Positions 41,796 through 50,331 of a DNA stretch of 64,000 bases are shown one piece after another. Position numbers and translations under genes: made by a program. Source of the stretch: Mycobacterium sp. 155 (GTDB lineage Bacteria; Actinomycetota; Actinomycetes; Mycobacteriales; Mycobacteriaceae). The notes below the pieces were generated by a model. It saw nothing but the letters and a program-made list of their open reading frames with translations, was not told the origin of the DNA and made no database searches. The stretch spans positions 2,251,020 through 2,315,019 of the forward strand of contig NZ_KB892705.1 in the NCBI RefSeq assembly GCF_000373905.1, read 5' to 3'. Each line of letters opens with the position of its first letter. Position 1 is the first letter of the stretch.

Positions 41796-42338
41796 ATGCC
41801 CAAGATCACCAACCTGACCGACACCCGATGGGACATGGGAGCCGCGCCGTCGACACCTGCGGGCGTGGTGAACATCAGCGCCTGGACCACGGACGAGGAG
41901 CTCTCCCGCCTGGCGGCGAACATGCACGACGTGTACGGGAGCCGTTCCTGCACCGCGGCGGACCGGCAGGACGTCCTCCGAACGTTCCGCACCTATCTCC
42001 GTGAAGCGGCGATGATCGCGGAGGGACCGGCGGCGGATGCGCTGCGCGTGCAGTTCGTGCTGGAGGACGGGGTCGCCGAGCGGATCACCGCGACTTCGAC
42101 CGACGAGCATCTCGACTTGCTGCTAAACGCCGCCGAGGCCGGCGCCGGTGGGAACATCCCCGGCCTGGCGGAGGCGCTGCTGGAGATCCGCGCCGCTGGC
42201 GGCTGGCGCGGCCGCGTCTCCGAGGTCCCCGGCGCGGGGCGGCGTGACGTCGCGGAGCGGGTCGGGATTACCACCGCCGCGGTGGATCTCATCCGCAAGG
42301 CCGCCCGCGACCTCCACGAGGAGCGCGCCATCACCTGA
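41796..42338 (+). CDS. Hypothetical protein with C-terminal HTH
   Basis: The 180-residue protein starts at 41796 after AGAGGAACC. It contains LLNAAEAGAGGNIPGLAEAL (shared in pattern with the gene at 32551) and a C-terminal HTH (GRRDVAERVGITTAAVDLIR). It follows the DUF2637 gene with a 29-bp gap. A regulatory or accessory DNA-binding role is inferred. Confidence 0.58.
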   Translation: MPKITNLTDTRWDMGAAPSTPAGVVNISAWTTDEELSRLAANMHDVYGSRSCTAADRQDVLRTFRTYLREAAMIAEGPAADALRVQFVLEDGVAERITATSTDEHLDLLLNAAEAGAGGNIPGLAEALLEIRAAGGWRGRVSEVPGAGRRDVAERVGITTAAVDLIRKAARDLHEERAIT

Positions 42339-42436
42339 CCCACCCCTGACCCGCATCCAACCGACACCGACGCGAGGCAGGGCACCAACGCACGGGGCCG
42401 CCCACCCCACACGAAGTTCCAGAGGAGGAACCGAAC

Positions 42437-43084
42437 ATGAAGTACACGATCACGACCGCCGCAACGGTGGCCGCCATCGCGGCCGTCACCCTGACCGCTG
42501 GTTGCTCGACCAGTCCCGCACCGTCGAACACCAGCACCGCGGCTGCGCCCAGCAGCAACTCGTCCGCGGAGTCGGAGCGGGCCATCCGCCACGAGATGGA
42601 CCTCAACGGATCCGTCGGCCTCCCCGCGCGAGTCGACCGTAACGCCGCCGAGACCGCCGCGAAGTCCGGCGTCCCGTACGCGTTCAGCTATGACTGGCGT
42701 CCCGGCGCCTGTTCCTGGATCCGGTTGCCGGACCAGAGCCTGTGGTCGCTGAACGCGGGCGGTGCGCTGACCCGGGACACCGTGAGCGAGCGGGCGTTCC
42801 GCCAGACCCCCGGAGCGGCGGACGCACTCAGCTGCGTCACCACGCCCGCACCCATCGGCTTCGACGCGGCGGCGGCCGAGGCCGCGAACCGGCACGGTGC
42901 GCCGTACCAGTGGCGCACCGTGGTGACGGCAACCGGCAACACCTGCAAGCAGCTCGTCCGCATCCCCGGGTCAGCGCGGATGTTCGAGCTGCCGGACGAG
43001 GTGCGGGTAGTCGGTGACGCCCTCGATGACGCCGCGCCGGTGCTCGGGTGCACCGCCGCCGATGCACCGCGGGGAGGGAACTGA
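42437..43084 (+). CDS. Lipoprotein with two Cys-paired repeats
   Basis: The 215-residue protein has a lipoprotein signal with lipobox LTAGC (Cys23) and a Ser/Ala-rich linker. Two units of about 70 residues follow: VDRNAAETAAKSGVPYAFSY ... C ... LWSLN ... C, and FDAAAAEAANRHGAPYQW ... C ... MFELP ... C. Each unit has two cysteines, probably a disulphide outside the cell. The adjacent lipoprotein has the same units. GAGGAGGAA precedes the ATG. It may be surface exclusion or mating-contact related; no known family was recognised. Confidence 0.72.
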   Translation: MKYTITTAATVAAIAAVTLTAGCSTSPAPSNTSTAAAPSSNSSAESERAIRHEMDLNGSVGLPARVDRNAAETAAKSGVPYAFSYDWRPGACSWIRLPDQSLWSLNAGGALTRDTVSERAFRQTPGAADALSCVTTPAPIGFDAAAAEAANRHGAPYQWRTVVTATGNTCKQLVRIPGSARMFELPDEVRVVGDALDDAAPVLGCTAADAPRGGN

Positions 43085-43085
43085 C

Positions 43086-43775
43086 ATGTCCATCACCAAA
43101 ATCGCCACCGCCGCCGCGCTACTCGCCGCGGCCGTCACGCTGACGGCTGGCTGCTCGACCGGTTCCGCACATGAGCACCACGCCGCCCCGGTCAGCTCTA
43201 CAGCGGCGGTCGCGCCCACGCTGCCGAACCTCCGCGAGCTGTCCCCCGAGGTCGACACGGTCGCGGCCCGCGGTGCGCTCGACCACGGCGCCCCGTTCAT
43301 CTTCGGGATCCCAGACGGGCCGGAGCCCGCCTGCCACTCGGCGGTGGTCGACCCGGCCGGCAGGGTGTGGATCCTCAACCGCGTCGGCGCCGCGCCGGCC
43401 ACCGGAGTCGCCCTCACCGACACGGTTGAGGAATACGGCTGCACGGGCGTCGCCATGCCGCCCGGTACCAGCATCCCGGCTCCCGCGCCGGCATCCGCGG
43501 CGGTCCACCCCGCGGGTGTGCCGGACCTGTCGCGGTGGAGCACGCAGGTGGATCTGACCGCTGCGGGTCGGGCCATGAAGGCGGGTCAGCCGTTCATGTT
43601 CGCCATGCCGGCCGGCGACACCGCGGCCTGCCACTCGGCGGCGCTCCTGCCGCCGGGTGCGGTCTGGGTGATGAACGTCAGCGGGCCGGCTCCGGTCGCG
43701 GGGGTCGCACTGTCCGACGTCACCGCGGCGTACGGCTGCCGCACCGGCATGCAGATCCCGGGCGGCACGCGATGA
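43086..43775 (+). CDS. Second lipoprotein with the same Cys-paired repeats
   Basis: The start at 43086 gives a 229-residue lipoprotein (lipobox LTAGC) one base after the previous stop. Two repeats are clear: VDTVAARGALDHGAPFIFGI ... ACHSAVV ... VWILN ... YGC, and VDLTAAGRAMKAGQPFMFAM ... ACHSAAL ... VWVMN ... YGC. The two internal repeats resemble each other more than those of the preceding protein, so the domain has spread by duplication. The location is the outer membrane-leaflet side, inferred from the lipobox. Confidence 0.72.
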   Translation: MSITKIATAAALLAAAVTLTAGCSTGSAHEHHAAPVSSTAAVAPTLPNLRELSPEVDTVAARGALDHGAPFIFGIPDGPEPACHSAVVDPAGRVWILNRVGAAPATGVALTDTVEEYGCTGVAMPPGTSIPAPAPASAAVHPAGVPDLSRWSTQVDLTAAGRAMKAGQPFMFAMPAGDTAACHSAALLPPGAVWVMNVSGPAPVAGVALSDVTAAYGCRTGMQIPGGTR

Positions 43776-44029
43776 CCGCCTCGCAGGAACTCCGCACCTG
43801 GCTCACGCAACCCGTCACGTGGGCCGCTGCCGTGACCATCACCGCGGTGATCGGCTGCTGGATCGCGTTCGGACCGGCACCCGATCCCACCTCGGTGACC
43901 ATGCTTCAGCACCCGTTCACCGTGGCGTCCTGCCGTGTCGAGGCGGTCGGCGCGGACGGAGCGGCCTGGGTCCGACCGGTCGGCGGGACCGGTGATCTGC
44001 ACCGGGTGATGGGAGCGGCGGACTGCTGA
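43772..44029 (+). CDS. Small membrane protein at the end of the transfer operon
   Basis: The ATG at 43772 overlaps the preceding stop by 4 nt (85 residues). There is one N-terminal membrane helix (WAAAVTITAVIGCWIAFG) and an external tail with two cysteines (VASCRV, AADC), echoing the Cys-paired units of the lipoproteins. Its function is unknown. Confidence 0.58.
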   Translation: MTASQELRTWLTQPVTWAAAVTITAVIGCWIAFGPAPDPTSVTMLQHPFTVASCRVEAVGADGAAWVRPVGGTGDLHRVMGAADC

Positions 44030-44053
44030 TCGACACCGACCCACACCGTCAAT

Positions 44054-44093
44054 GCCGCAGCCCCGCAACCGAATCAGGTTGTGAGGCTGTGGC
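44054..44093. terminator. Hairpin between convergent transfer operon and integrase
   Basis: Interrupted stem GCCGCAGCC..GCAACC with GGTTGT..GGCTGTGGC across a GAATCA loop, between the stops at 44029 (+) and 44124 (-). Confidence 0.65.
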
Positions 44094-44123
44094 GTGTCCG
44101 GGGGCAGCGGACGGAGCACATGG

Positions 44124-45494
44124 TCACTCCCCCGAAGCTACCGCGCGCACCTCGGCGAGCCGCTCCCCCAGGTACGCGATCATCTCCTCGTCGCCAGCCG
44201 TCTGCACCCTCTCGATCAGGTCGGCAACCGCGTCCATCACCGTGTCGATGTCCCCGGTCCCGAGACGTGTCACGTCCTCCGTCACCGTCTCCGTACGTGG
44301 CGCCACGCGGTGCGGGTTCGCGGCGTGCTGGCTCATGCGATGCGCTAGGTCAGCATCAGCGCCGCGAGCGGCGACGATGTATCGCTCGGCTGCCTCGCTG
44401 GTCCTGTGCCGCAGCCGCTCTTTCAACTCGCCGACAGTCGCGCCGGCCATCGCAGCGGTCGTCGACGACGTGCGGCGCAGGTCGTGGAAGACGAGATGCT
44501 CCAAGTCGCACGCCTCCCTCGCCAGTCGCCACCGCCGGTCCACGGTCGCAGGTCCGACGGGCATGTCCACGGTCCGCGTGCCGGGGAACAACCACTGTGG
44601 GTTGGTCTTTCGCGCGTACTTCTCCACGTGCAGCCACAGTGGTACGTGCAGGTGCGGCGGAACCACCACGGACTCCGTCCGACCGGTCGCCTTCGAGCCT
44701 GGCACGATCGTCATGGACCCGGTGCCGCGACCGGCGACGACATGCCGGCGGATCTGGATCCGGACCACCGGGAGGAGTGGGCACGGAGTGCTCCGATCCA
44801 CCGAGATGTCGCCGATCTGCAGCCCGTTCACTTCTCCGAGCCGGAGCCCCGTCCACGCTGAGATCTGCGGGAACATCGACAGCTCCGGTGGCATCGCAGC
44901 GGCAAGCTGGTCCACCTCGGCGGCGGAGGCCGTCTGCGGTTCACGGGTCGGTGTATCGATCAGCGCGCCCTTGATCCGCAGCGGCGAGCGTCCGATCCAG
45001 TCCTCGTTGACGGCGAGCTTGAGCATGGCGTGCAGCGCCGCGAACGTCCTGCGGACCTGTGTCGGGGCACCTGGGCAGAGAGTTGTCTGCATATCGCGGT
45101 ACCACTGATCGCATCTCTCTTTGGTCAGCTCGTCGAGCTTGATGTGCCCGAGCTCCGGGTTGATGAACCGGCGCACGCGGCTGATCGAGATGACGCGGTG
45201 GTTCTCACTCGGGATGGTTTCCAGCCAGATCTCCGCGAGCTGGCTCACTGTCATCACCTCGGCCCGCGCGGCGGTGGCTGCGGCTTCCTCGGAGGCGACC
45301 TGCTCCGGTGACTTCCACCTATCCCGCTCGATGTCTGACTGGATGTCCGCCAGCCAGGCGGAGGCGGCCTTCTTCGTGGTGAACGTCGTGGGTGCAGTAC
45401 GCCGCTCCCCGTCGGGCGCACGGTACCGAGCCTGGTACTTGCCCGAAGGCAGCCTCCGGATCGTGCCGAAGTCACGTGCCCCGGTACTCGCCAT
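44124..45494 (-). CDS. int: Tyrosine integrase of the element
   Basis: The start at 45494 (MASTGARDFGTIRRLPSGKY) is chosen over the open frame to 45623 because the N-terminal arm-binding fold begins there. The 456-residue protein has an N-terminal three-strand arm domain, a SAM-like core-binding domain, and the catalytic residues Arg in WTGLRLGEVNGL (about 218), HDLRR (about 336), and H-x18-Y in LRHRTSEAAERYI (about 357-370). It would integrate and excise the element by site-specific recombination. It is the last gene before nrdE; the strand and edge position are typical for an element border. A small HTH protein elsewhere (31557 or 34422) may be its excision factor. Confidence 0.92.
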   Translation of the reverse strand: MASTGARDFGTIRRLPSGKYQARYRAPDGERRTAPTTFTTKKAASAWLADIQSDIERDRWKSPEQVASEEAAATAARAEVMTVSQLAEIWLETIPSENHRVISISRVRRFINPELGHIKLDELTKERCDQWYRDMQTTLCPGAPTQVRRTFAALHAMLKLAVNEDWIGRSPLRIKGALIDTPTREPQTASAAEVDQLAAAMPPELSMFPQISAWTGLRLGEVNGLQIGDISVDRSTPCPLLPVVRIQIRRHVVAGRGTGSMTIVPGSKATGRTESVVVPPHLHVPLWLHVEKYARKTNPQWLFPGTRTVDMPVGPATVDRRWRLAREACDLEHLVFHDLRRTSSTTAAMAGATVGELKERLRHRTSEAAERYIVAARGADADLAHRMSQHAANPHRVAPRTETVTEDVTRLGTGDIDTVMDAVADLIERVQTAGDEEMIAYLGERLAEVRAVASGE

Positions 45495-45509
45495 GCTGTT
45501 CCTTCTGTC

Positions 45510-45558
45510 GTGCCCCGTGCCCCACGGCGTGCCCCATATGTGCCCCACGCTGTGCCCA
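45510..45558. repeat. Five GTGCCCC direct repeats, candidate integrase arm sites
   Basis: GTGCCCC at 45510, 45517, 45529 and 45540, with GTGCCCA at 45552. The last four are spaced 12, 11 and 12 bp, about one helical turn. They lie between the integrase start and the nrdE terminator, where attP arm sites are expected. The attachment core has to lie nearby, but cannot be defined because the left end of the element is outside the window. Confidence 0.5.
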
Positions 45559-45606
45559 TTCTTGCTCATCGGGCGCAAAAGCTGCTCGCCGGGTCTGGAT
45601 ACGAAA

Positions 45607-45639
45607 ACGCTGGCCAGGAGCAATTTCCCTGGCCAGCGT
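45607..45639 (-). terminator. Terminator of the nrdHIE operon
   Basis: Perfect 12-bp inverted repeat ACGCTGGCCAGG with a 9-nt loop, 16 bp after the nrdE stop; on the minus strand it is followed by TTTCG. It marks chromosome-side DNA, so the element junction lies at or left of it, or within the nrdE 3' end. Confidence 0.85.
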
Positions 45640-45655
45640 CTTAGCTAGAACACCC

Positions 45656-47824
45656 CTAGAGCATGCAGCTGACGCAACCCTCCACCTCGGTGCCTTCCAA
45701 AGCCATCTGACGCAGCCGGATGTAGTACAGCGTCTTGATGCCCTTGCGCCAGGCGTGGATCTGCGCCTTGTTGACGTCGCGCGTGGTGGCGGTGTCCTTG
45801 AAGAACAACGTCAGGCTCAACCCCTGGTCCACGTGTTGGGTGGCCGCGGCATAGGTGTCGATGATCTTCTCGTACCCAATCTCATACGCGTCCTGGTAGT
45901 ACTCCAGATTGTCGTTGGTCAGGTACGGCGCTGGGTAGTACACCCGGCCGATCTTGCCTTCCTTGCGGATCTCGATCTTGCTGGCCACCGGGTGAATCGA
46001 CGACGTCGAGTGGTTGATGTAGGAGATCGATCCGGTCGGCGGGACGGCCTGCAGGTTCTGGTTGTAGATGCCGTGAGCCTGCACCGACTCCTTCAGCGAG
46101 CGCCAATCATCCTGTGTCGGAACGTGAATCCCGGCGTCGGCGAAGATCTCCCGGACCTTGTCGGTTTTCGGTTCCCACACCTGCTCGGTGTACTTGTCGA
46201 AGAACTCCCCCGACGCGTATTTCGACTTCTCGAATCCACCGAAGCGTGTATTGCGTTCGATGGCAATGAGATTCGATGCACGCAGAGCGTGGAACAGCAC
46301 CGTGTAGAAGTAGATGTTGGTGAAGTCGATGCCTTCTTCGGACCCGTAGAAGATGCGCTCGCGGGCCAGGTACCCGTGCAGGTTCATCTGCCCCAAGCCG
46401 ATCGCGTGCGAGCTGTTGTTGCCCTGCTCGATCGACGGTACCGACCAGATGTGGGTCTGATCGCTCACCGCGGTCAGTGCCCGGATCGCGACCTCGATGC
46501 TCTGCGCGAAGTCCGGCGAGTCCATGGTCTTGGCGATGTTGAGCGAACCGAGGTTGCACGAAATGTCCTTGCCCACCTGGGCGTAGGACAGATCGTCGTT
46601 GAACACCGACGGCGTCGACACCTGCAGGATCTCCGAGCACAGGTTGCTGTGGGTGATCTTGCCGTCGATGGGGTTGGCCCGGTTCACCGTGTCCTCGAAC
46701 ATGATGTACGGGTAACCCGATTCGAACTGCAGCTCGGCCAGCGTCTGGAAGAACTCGCGCGCCTTGATCTTGGTCTTGCGGATCTGCGCGTTGTCGACCA
46801 TCTCGTAGTACTTTTCGGTCACCGAGATGTCGGCGAACGGCAGGCCGTACACGCGCTCGACGTCGTACGGCGAGAACAGGTACATGTCCTCGTTCTTCTT
46901 CGCCAACTCGAACGTGATGTCCGGGATCACCACGCCCAACGACAGCGTTTTGATCCGGATCTTCTCGTCGGCGTTCTCGCGCTTGGTGTCGAGGAACCGG
47001 TAGATGTCGGGGTGGTGTGCATGCAGGTACACCGCTCCGGCGCCCTGGCGGGCCCCGAGCTGGTTGGCGTAGGAGAAGGAATCCTCCAGCAGCTTCATGA
47101 TCGGGATGACGCCCGAGGACTGGTTCTCGATGTTCTTGATCGGCGCGCCGTGCTCACGAATATTGGAGAGCAGCAACGCAACTCCGCCACCACGCTTGGA
47201 CAGCTGCAACGCCGAATTGATGGAGCGCCCGATGGACTCCATGTTGTCCTCGATGCGAAGCAGGAAACATGAGACCGGCTCACCGCGCTGCTTCTTGCCC
47301 GAGTTGAGGAATGTCGGGGTGGCCGGCTGGAAGCGGCCGTCGATGATCTCGTCGACCAGTTTCTCGGCCAGCTCGGTGTCACCGGCCGCCAGCGTCAGCG
47401 CGACCATGACGACGCGGTCCTCGAACCGTTCCAGGTAGCGCTTGCCGTCGAAGGTCTTCAGCGTATAGCTCGTGTAGTACTTGAATGCGCCCAGGAAGGT
47501 CGGGAACCGGAACTTCTTGGCGTAGGCCCGATCCAGCAGCTCTTTGACGAAGTTGCGGCTGTACTGGTCGAGCACATCGCGCTCGTAGTAGTTCTTCTGG
47601 ATCAGGTAGTCGAGCTTCTCGTCCTGGTTGTGGAAGAAGACCGTGTTCTGATTGACGTGCTGCAAGAAGTACTCGCGCGCCGCTTGCACATCCTTGTCGA
47701 ACTGAATCTTGCCGTCTTTGTCGTACAGATTCAGCATCGCGTTGAGGGCGTGGTAGTCCGTCTCCCCCGGAAGCGCGTGCGTGCTGTCGGTTACAGGCTC
47801 TGCAGCTGTGACGGTTGGTGGCAC
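45656..47824 (-). CDS. nrdE: Ribonucleoside-diphosphate reductase class Ib, alpha subunit
   Basis: The GTG at 47824 ([10 protein letters not shown]) is chosen by comparison with remembered mycobacterial NrdE; the frame above it lies within nrdI. The 722-residue protein reduces ribonucleotides to deoxyribonucleotides together with the NrdF small subunit. Conserved segments include [26 protein letters not shown] (active-site region), [21 protein letters not shown] and the redox-active C-terminal GCVSCML. It overlaps nrdI by 34 nt. nrdF is not in the window; in M. tuberculosis it lies a few genes beyond nrdE, the side on which the element has inserted. Confidence 0.97.
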   Translation of the reverse strand: MPPTVTAAEPVTDSTHALPGETDYHALNAMLNLYDKDGKIQFDKDVQAAREYFLQHVNQNTVFFHNQDEKLDYLIQKNYYERDVLDQYSRNFVKELLDRAYAKKFRFPTFLGAFKYYTSYTLKTFDGKRYLERFEDRVVMVALTLAAGDTELAEKLVDEIIDGRFQPATPTFLNSGKKQRGEPVSCFLLRIEDNMESIGRSINSALQLSKRGGGVALLLSNIREHGAPIKNIENQSSGVIPIMKLLEDSFSYANQLGARQGAGAVYLHAHHPDIYRFLDTKRENADEKIRIKTLSLGVVIPDITFELAKKNEDMYLFSPYDVERVYGLPFADISVTEKYYEMVDNAQIRKTKIKAREFFQTLAELQFESGYPYIMFEDTVNRANPIDGKITHSNLCSEILQVSTPSVFNDDLSYAQVGKDISCNLGSLNIAKTMDSPDFAQSIEVAIRALTAVSDQTHIWSVPSIEQGNNSSHAIGLGQMNLHGYLARERIFYGSEEGIDFTNIYFYTVLFHALRASNLIAIERNTRFGGFEKSKYASGEFFDKYTEQVWEPKTDKVREIFADAGIHVPTQDDWRSLKESVQAHGIYNQNLQAVPPTGSISYINHSTSSIHPVASKIEIRKEGKIGRVYYPAPYLTNDNLEYYQDAYEIGYEKIIDTYAAATQHVDQGLSLTLFFKDTATTRDVNKAQIHAWRKGIKTLYYIRLRQMALEGTEVEGCVSCML

Positions 47825-48234
47825 GTCCGTTCCTTCCAGAAGTTTTCCAACCCCGCACGGACAGCTTCCACGTCGTCCGGGGTACCCATGAGTTCGAAGC
47901 GATACAGGTACGGCACACCACACTTGCGCGAGACCACGTTGCCCGCATAGGCGAACTCCGCGCCGAAGTTGTTGTTGCCCGCGGCGATGACGCCGCGGAT
48001 CAACGACCGATTGTGTTCATTGTTGAGGAACGCGATGACCTGCTTGGGTACGTAGCCACCGTTGTTGATGTCCGGGGTGGCACGGCCTCCGCCGTAGGTG
48101 GGCAGGATCAGGACGAACGGCTCGTCCACCTCAATGCGGCCGTGCAGTGGAATGCGGGTGGCGGGTATACCCAGCTTCTCGATGAAACGGTGAGTGTTTT
48201 CCGAGACGCTAGAGAAGTAGACGAGATTGGTCAT
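47791..48234 (-). CDS. nrdI: NrdI flavodoxin-like protein
   Basis: The 147-residue flavodoxin-fold protein supports assembly of the manganese-tyrosyl radical in NrdF. Typical features are [14 protein letters not shown] (FMN phosphate loop, residues 4-17), ILPTYGGG and [15 protein letters not shown]. It overlaps nrdE and is separated from nrdH by 35 nt, forming the nrdHIE operon. Confidence 0.96.
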   Translation of the reverse strand: MTNLVYFSSVSENTHRFIEKLGIPATRIPLHGRIEVDEPFVLILPTYGGGRATPDINNGGYVPKQVIAFLNNEHNRSLIRGVIAAGNNNFGAEFAYAGNVVSRKCGVPYLYRFELMGTPDDVEAVRAGLENFWKERTCHQPSQLQSL

Positions 48235-48269
48235 TCTGGCCCCATCCTTCCCCGTGGTTACTGCCTTCG

Positions 48270-48509
48270 CTAGGCGCTGACCGCTGCGCTGCTGAGCGCC
48301 TTGATCCGGTCTGGACGGAAGCCCGACCAGTGCTCGTTGCCGGTCACGACGACGGGCGCCTGTAGGTAACCAAGAGCCATCACGTAATCGCGGGCTTCAC
48401 TGTCGAGCGTGATGTCGACCTTGTCGTAAGTGATACCCAGCTTGTCCAGCGCCTTGTAGGTGGCGTTGCACTGCACGCATGCGGGCTTGGTGTACACGGT
48501 GACGGTCAT
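48270..48509 (-). CDS. nrdH: NrdH glutaredoxin-like reductant
   Basis: The 79-residue protein carries the redox motif CVQC (Cys11, Cys14) and the family ending [11 protein letters not shown]. It delivers electrons from thioredoxin reductase to class Ib ribonucleotide reductase. It is the first gene of nrdHIE, and paired NrdR-like boxes lie about 210-260 bp upstream. Confidence 0.96.
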   Translation of the reverse strand: MTVTVYTKPACVQCNATYKALDKLGITYDKVDITLDSEARDYVMALGYLQAPVVVTGNEHWSGFRPDRIKALSSAAVSA

Positions 48510-48720
48510 CTGCGGTACGGCTCCTCTTGCGGTAAGTGAGATATCTGAACCCGGACTGGCAACTTGGCCGGATCACGGTGCTCGCTAAACTTCAGCGACC
48601 TCCAGCCCCCCGTAATTCCTAGCCCGAGAGGCCGCCTTCCGGCCGGTTCTGAAACCGACTCCGCCGGATTCGCTGCGCTCCGGCGGACTCCCGAACTGTG
48701 GTGGCCTGTCGGTGTCAGAA

Positions 48721-48768
48721 ACACTACACCTAGTGGCCGAACATCCGAAGCCATACAACATGTTCTGA
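48721..48768. promoter_or_regulatory. Candidate NrdR box pair upstream of nrdHIE
   Basis: Box A ACACTACACCTAGTGG (48721-48736) and box B ATACAACATGTTCTGA (48753-48768) both resemble the NrdR box consensus. Their centres are 32 bp apart, about three helical turns, as is usual for paired NrdR sites. The leader between the boxes and nrdH also holds a GC-rich hairpin (TCCGCCGGA/TCCGGCGGA). Otherwise, 48510-49033 shows no gene. Confidence 0.55.
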
Positions 48769-49033
48769 ATAACATTTTTGAAATTCCCAGGTCGTAAGCT
48801 CACCGCGAGCCACGCATCCCGGCGTGTTGCAAGCAGTCGCAGGGTCCGTGTCGCACTATCTCTATTGGTGTATCACCACCCACCGACAAGTACGGCCGGC
48901 CTAGCACATCAAGATCATCGGCAGCAAACGCGCTGCATGCGATCTGCGGTCATATCGCGCCCGCGCCGACGAACCGATCACAAGCCGGGCCAGACCGCGA
49001 CACCACACGTCGACCTGACCAGCGCCGGACAAC

Positions 49034-49067
49034 AAAAAGGCTGGGGCCGACCCAGTCGACCCCAGCC
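49034..49067 (-). terminator. Intrinsic terminator of the FMN reductase gene
   Basis: On the minus strand a stem GGCTGGGG.CGAC with its complement (49039-49067) is followed by TTTTTGTTG. It is a classic U-tract terminator 21 bp after the stop at 49088. Confidence 0.85.
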
Positions 49068-49087
49068 CCGGTTGCCAATACCTCCGC

Positions 49088-49630
49088 TTAACTCACCTCG
49101 GCGGCGAGCTTGCCCACGATGTCGCGGACCGTCGCGGCGACCTCTTCGTTCTCCCGGGGATGCCGACCGTCCAGAGCCTTGGCGGGCAGTGACAGTTTGA
49201 GGTCCTCGACCACCCGGGGCCCGGCGATGCCGAATGACTTGCGGGTCTCGTCGTGCGCCCACACGCCGCCGTACTGACCCAGTGCCGTGCCGACCACAGC
49301 CAGCGGCTTGTCCTTGAGCGCACCGTTACCGTACGGCCGGGACAGCCAATCGATCGCGTTCTTCAGCACGCCCGGGATGCTGCCGTTGTACTCGGGCGTG
49401 ACGATCAGAGCGGCGTCAGCCCCCGCCGCCACATGGCGCAGCACCCGCACCGTCTCGTCCACATCGTCACCGTCGATATCCTCGTTGTAGAACGGCAGCT
49501 CCCCCAGCCGATCGAAGATCCGCAGGTCCACCCCATCAGGCGCCGTCTCGACGGCAAGCTCGGCGAGCTGCCGGTTGATCGACGCGGCCCGCAGGCTGCC
49601 CACCAGTACCAATACCTTCACATCGGCCAT
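49088..49630 (-). CDS. NADPH-dependent FMN reductase family protein
   Basis: The 180-residue flavodoxin-like protein has LVGSLRAASINRQLAELA (phosphate loop, residues about 7-24) and the family signature TPEYNGSIPGVLKNAIDWLS (about 98-117). It uses NAD(P)H to reduce flavin or quinone-type compounds. It matches the position of Rv3054c between nrdH and a divergent TetR gene in M. tuberculosis, so the TetR regulator at 49719 probably controls it. Confidence 0.9.
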   Translation of the reverse strand: MADVKVLVLVGSLRAASINRQLAELAVETAPDGVDLRIFDRLGELPFYNEDIDGDDVDETVRVLRHVAAGADAALIVTPEYNGSIPGVLKNAIDWLSRPYGNGALKDKPLAVVGTALGQYGGVWAHDETRKSFGIAGPRVVEDLKLSLPAKALDGRHPRENEEVAATVRDIVGKLAAEVS

Positions 49631-49718
49631 GTTCGTTCTCCCTTGTCGCCTGACCCGATCTTCGCCCAGGATAACCGGACTATGGTCCGATTAATTCCGG
49701 CTGAGTTAAAGTTCAAAG

Positions 49719-50327
49719 GTGACTGCTTCTGATCGCCGCACAAGGCTCGCGGTCACCGATTCCGCGCCACCCGAGCGTGGCGACGCCGCCCGCAACCGCG
49801 AACTCCTACTCGACGCCGCACGCCGGCTTATCGCAGAACGCGGACCCGACGCCGTCAGCACCGACGATATCGTGGCAGCCGCCGGCGTGGGCAAGGGAAC
49901 GTTGTTCCGGCGGTTCGGCAGTCGGTCCGGGCTGATGATGGTCCTGCTCGACGAGGACGAGAAGGGCGAACAGGAAGCGTTCATGTTCGGCCCACCGCCG
50001 CTGGGCCCCGGAGCACCGCCTCTGGAACGCCTGCTCGCCTACGGCCGCGACCGGTTGCGGTTCGTGCACTGTCACCATGCGCTGCTGTCCGACGCAGCGC
50101 GCGACCCGCAGACCCGCTTCGCCGGCCCGGCGATGCTGCACCGCGCACACGTTCGGATGTTGCTCGAAACCGCAGGCACCACAGGCGATCTCGAGGCTCA
50201 GGCGGATGCGCTGATCGCTCTGCTGGACGCCGACTATGTGGCATACCAGCTCAACGACCGCGGCCGCACTCTCGACGAACTCGACGCGGCATGGGAGGAG
50301 ACGGCCCGCAAACTGTGCGGTTGCTAA
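49719..50327 (+). CDS. TetR-family transcriptional regulator
   Basis: The 202-residue protein (GTG start) has an N-terminal TetR HTH: RELLLDAARRLIAERGPDAV, then TDDIVAAAGVGKGTLFRRFG (about 28-72). The ligand-binding domain is generic. It is divergent from the FMN reductase with an 88-bp shared promoter and corresponds in position to Rv3055. It is followed 4 bp later by the polymerase gene. Confidence 0.9.
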   Translation: MTASDRRTRLAVTDSAPPERGDAARNRELLLDAARRLIAERGPDAVSTDDIVAAAGVGKGTLFRRFGSRSGLMMVLLDEDEKGEQEAFMFGPPPLGPGAPPLERLLAYGRDRLRFVHCHHALLSDAARDPQTRFAGPAMLHRAHVRMLLETAGTTGDLEAQADALIALLDADYVAYQLNDRGRTLDELDAAWEETARKLCGC

Positions 50328-50331
50328 CGCC

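Noticed and set aside
45495..45660. A tRNA gene as integration target
   Set aside because: I found no tRNA cloverleaf in this junction; the only hairpin is the nrdE terminator.
45392..47272. Plus-strand 626-codon frame across nrdE
   Set aside because: It is antisense to nrdE, a strongly conserved gene.
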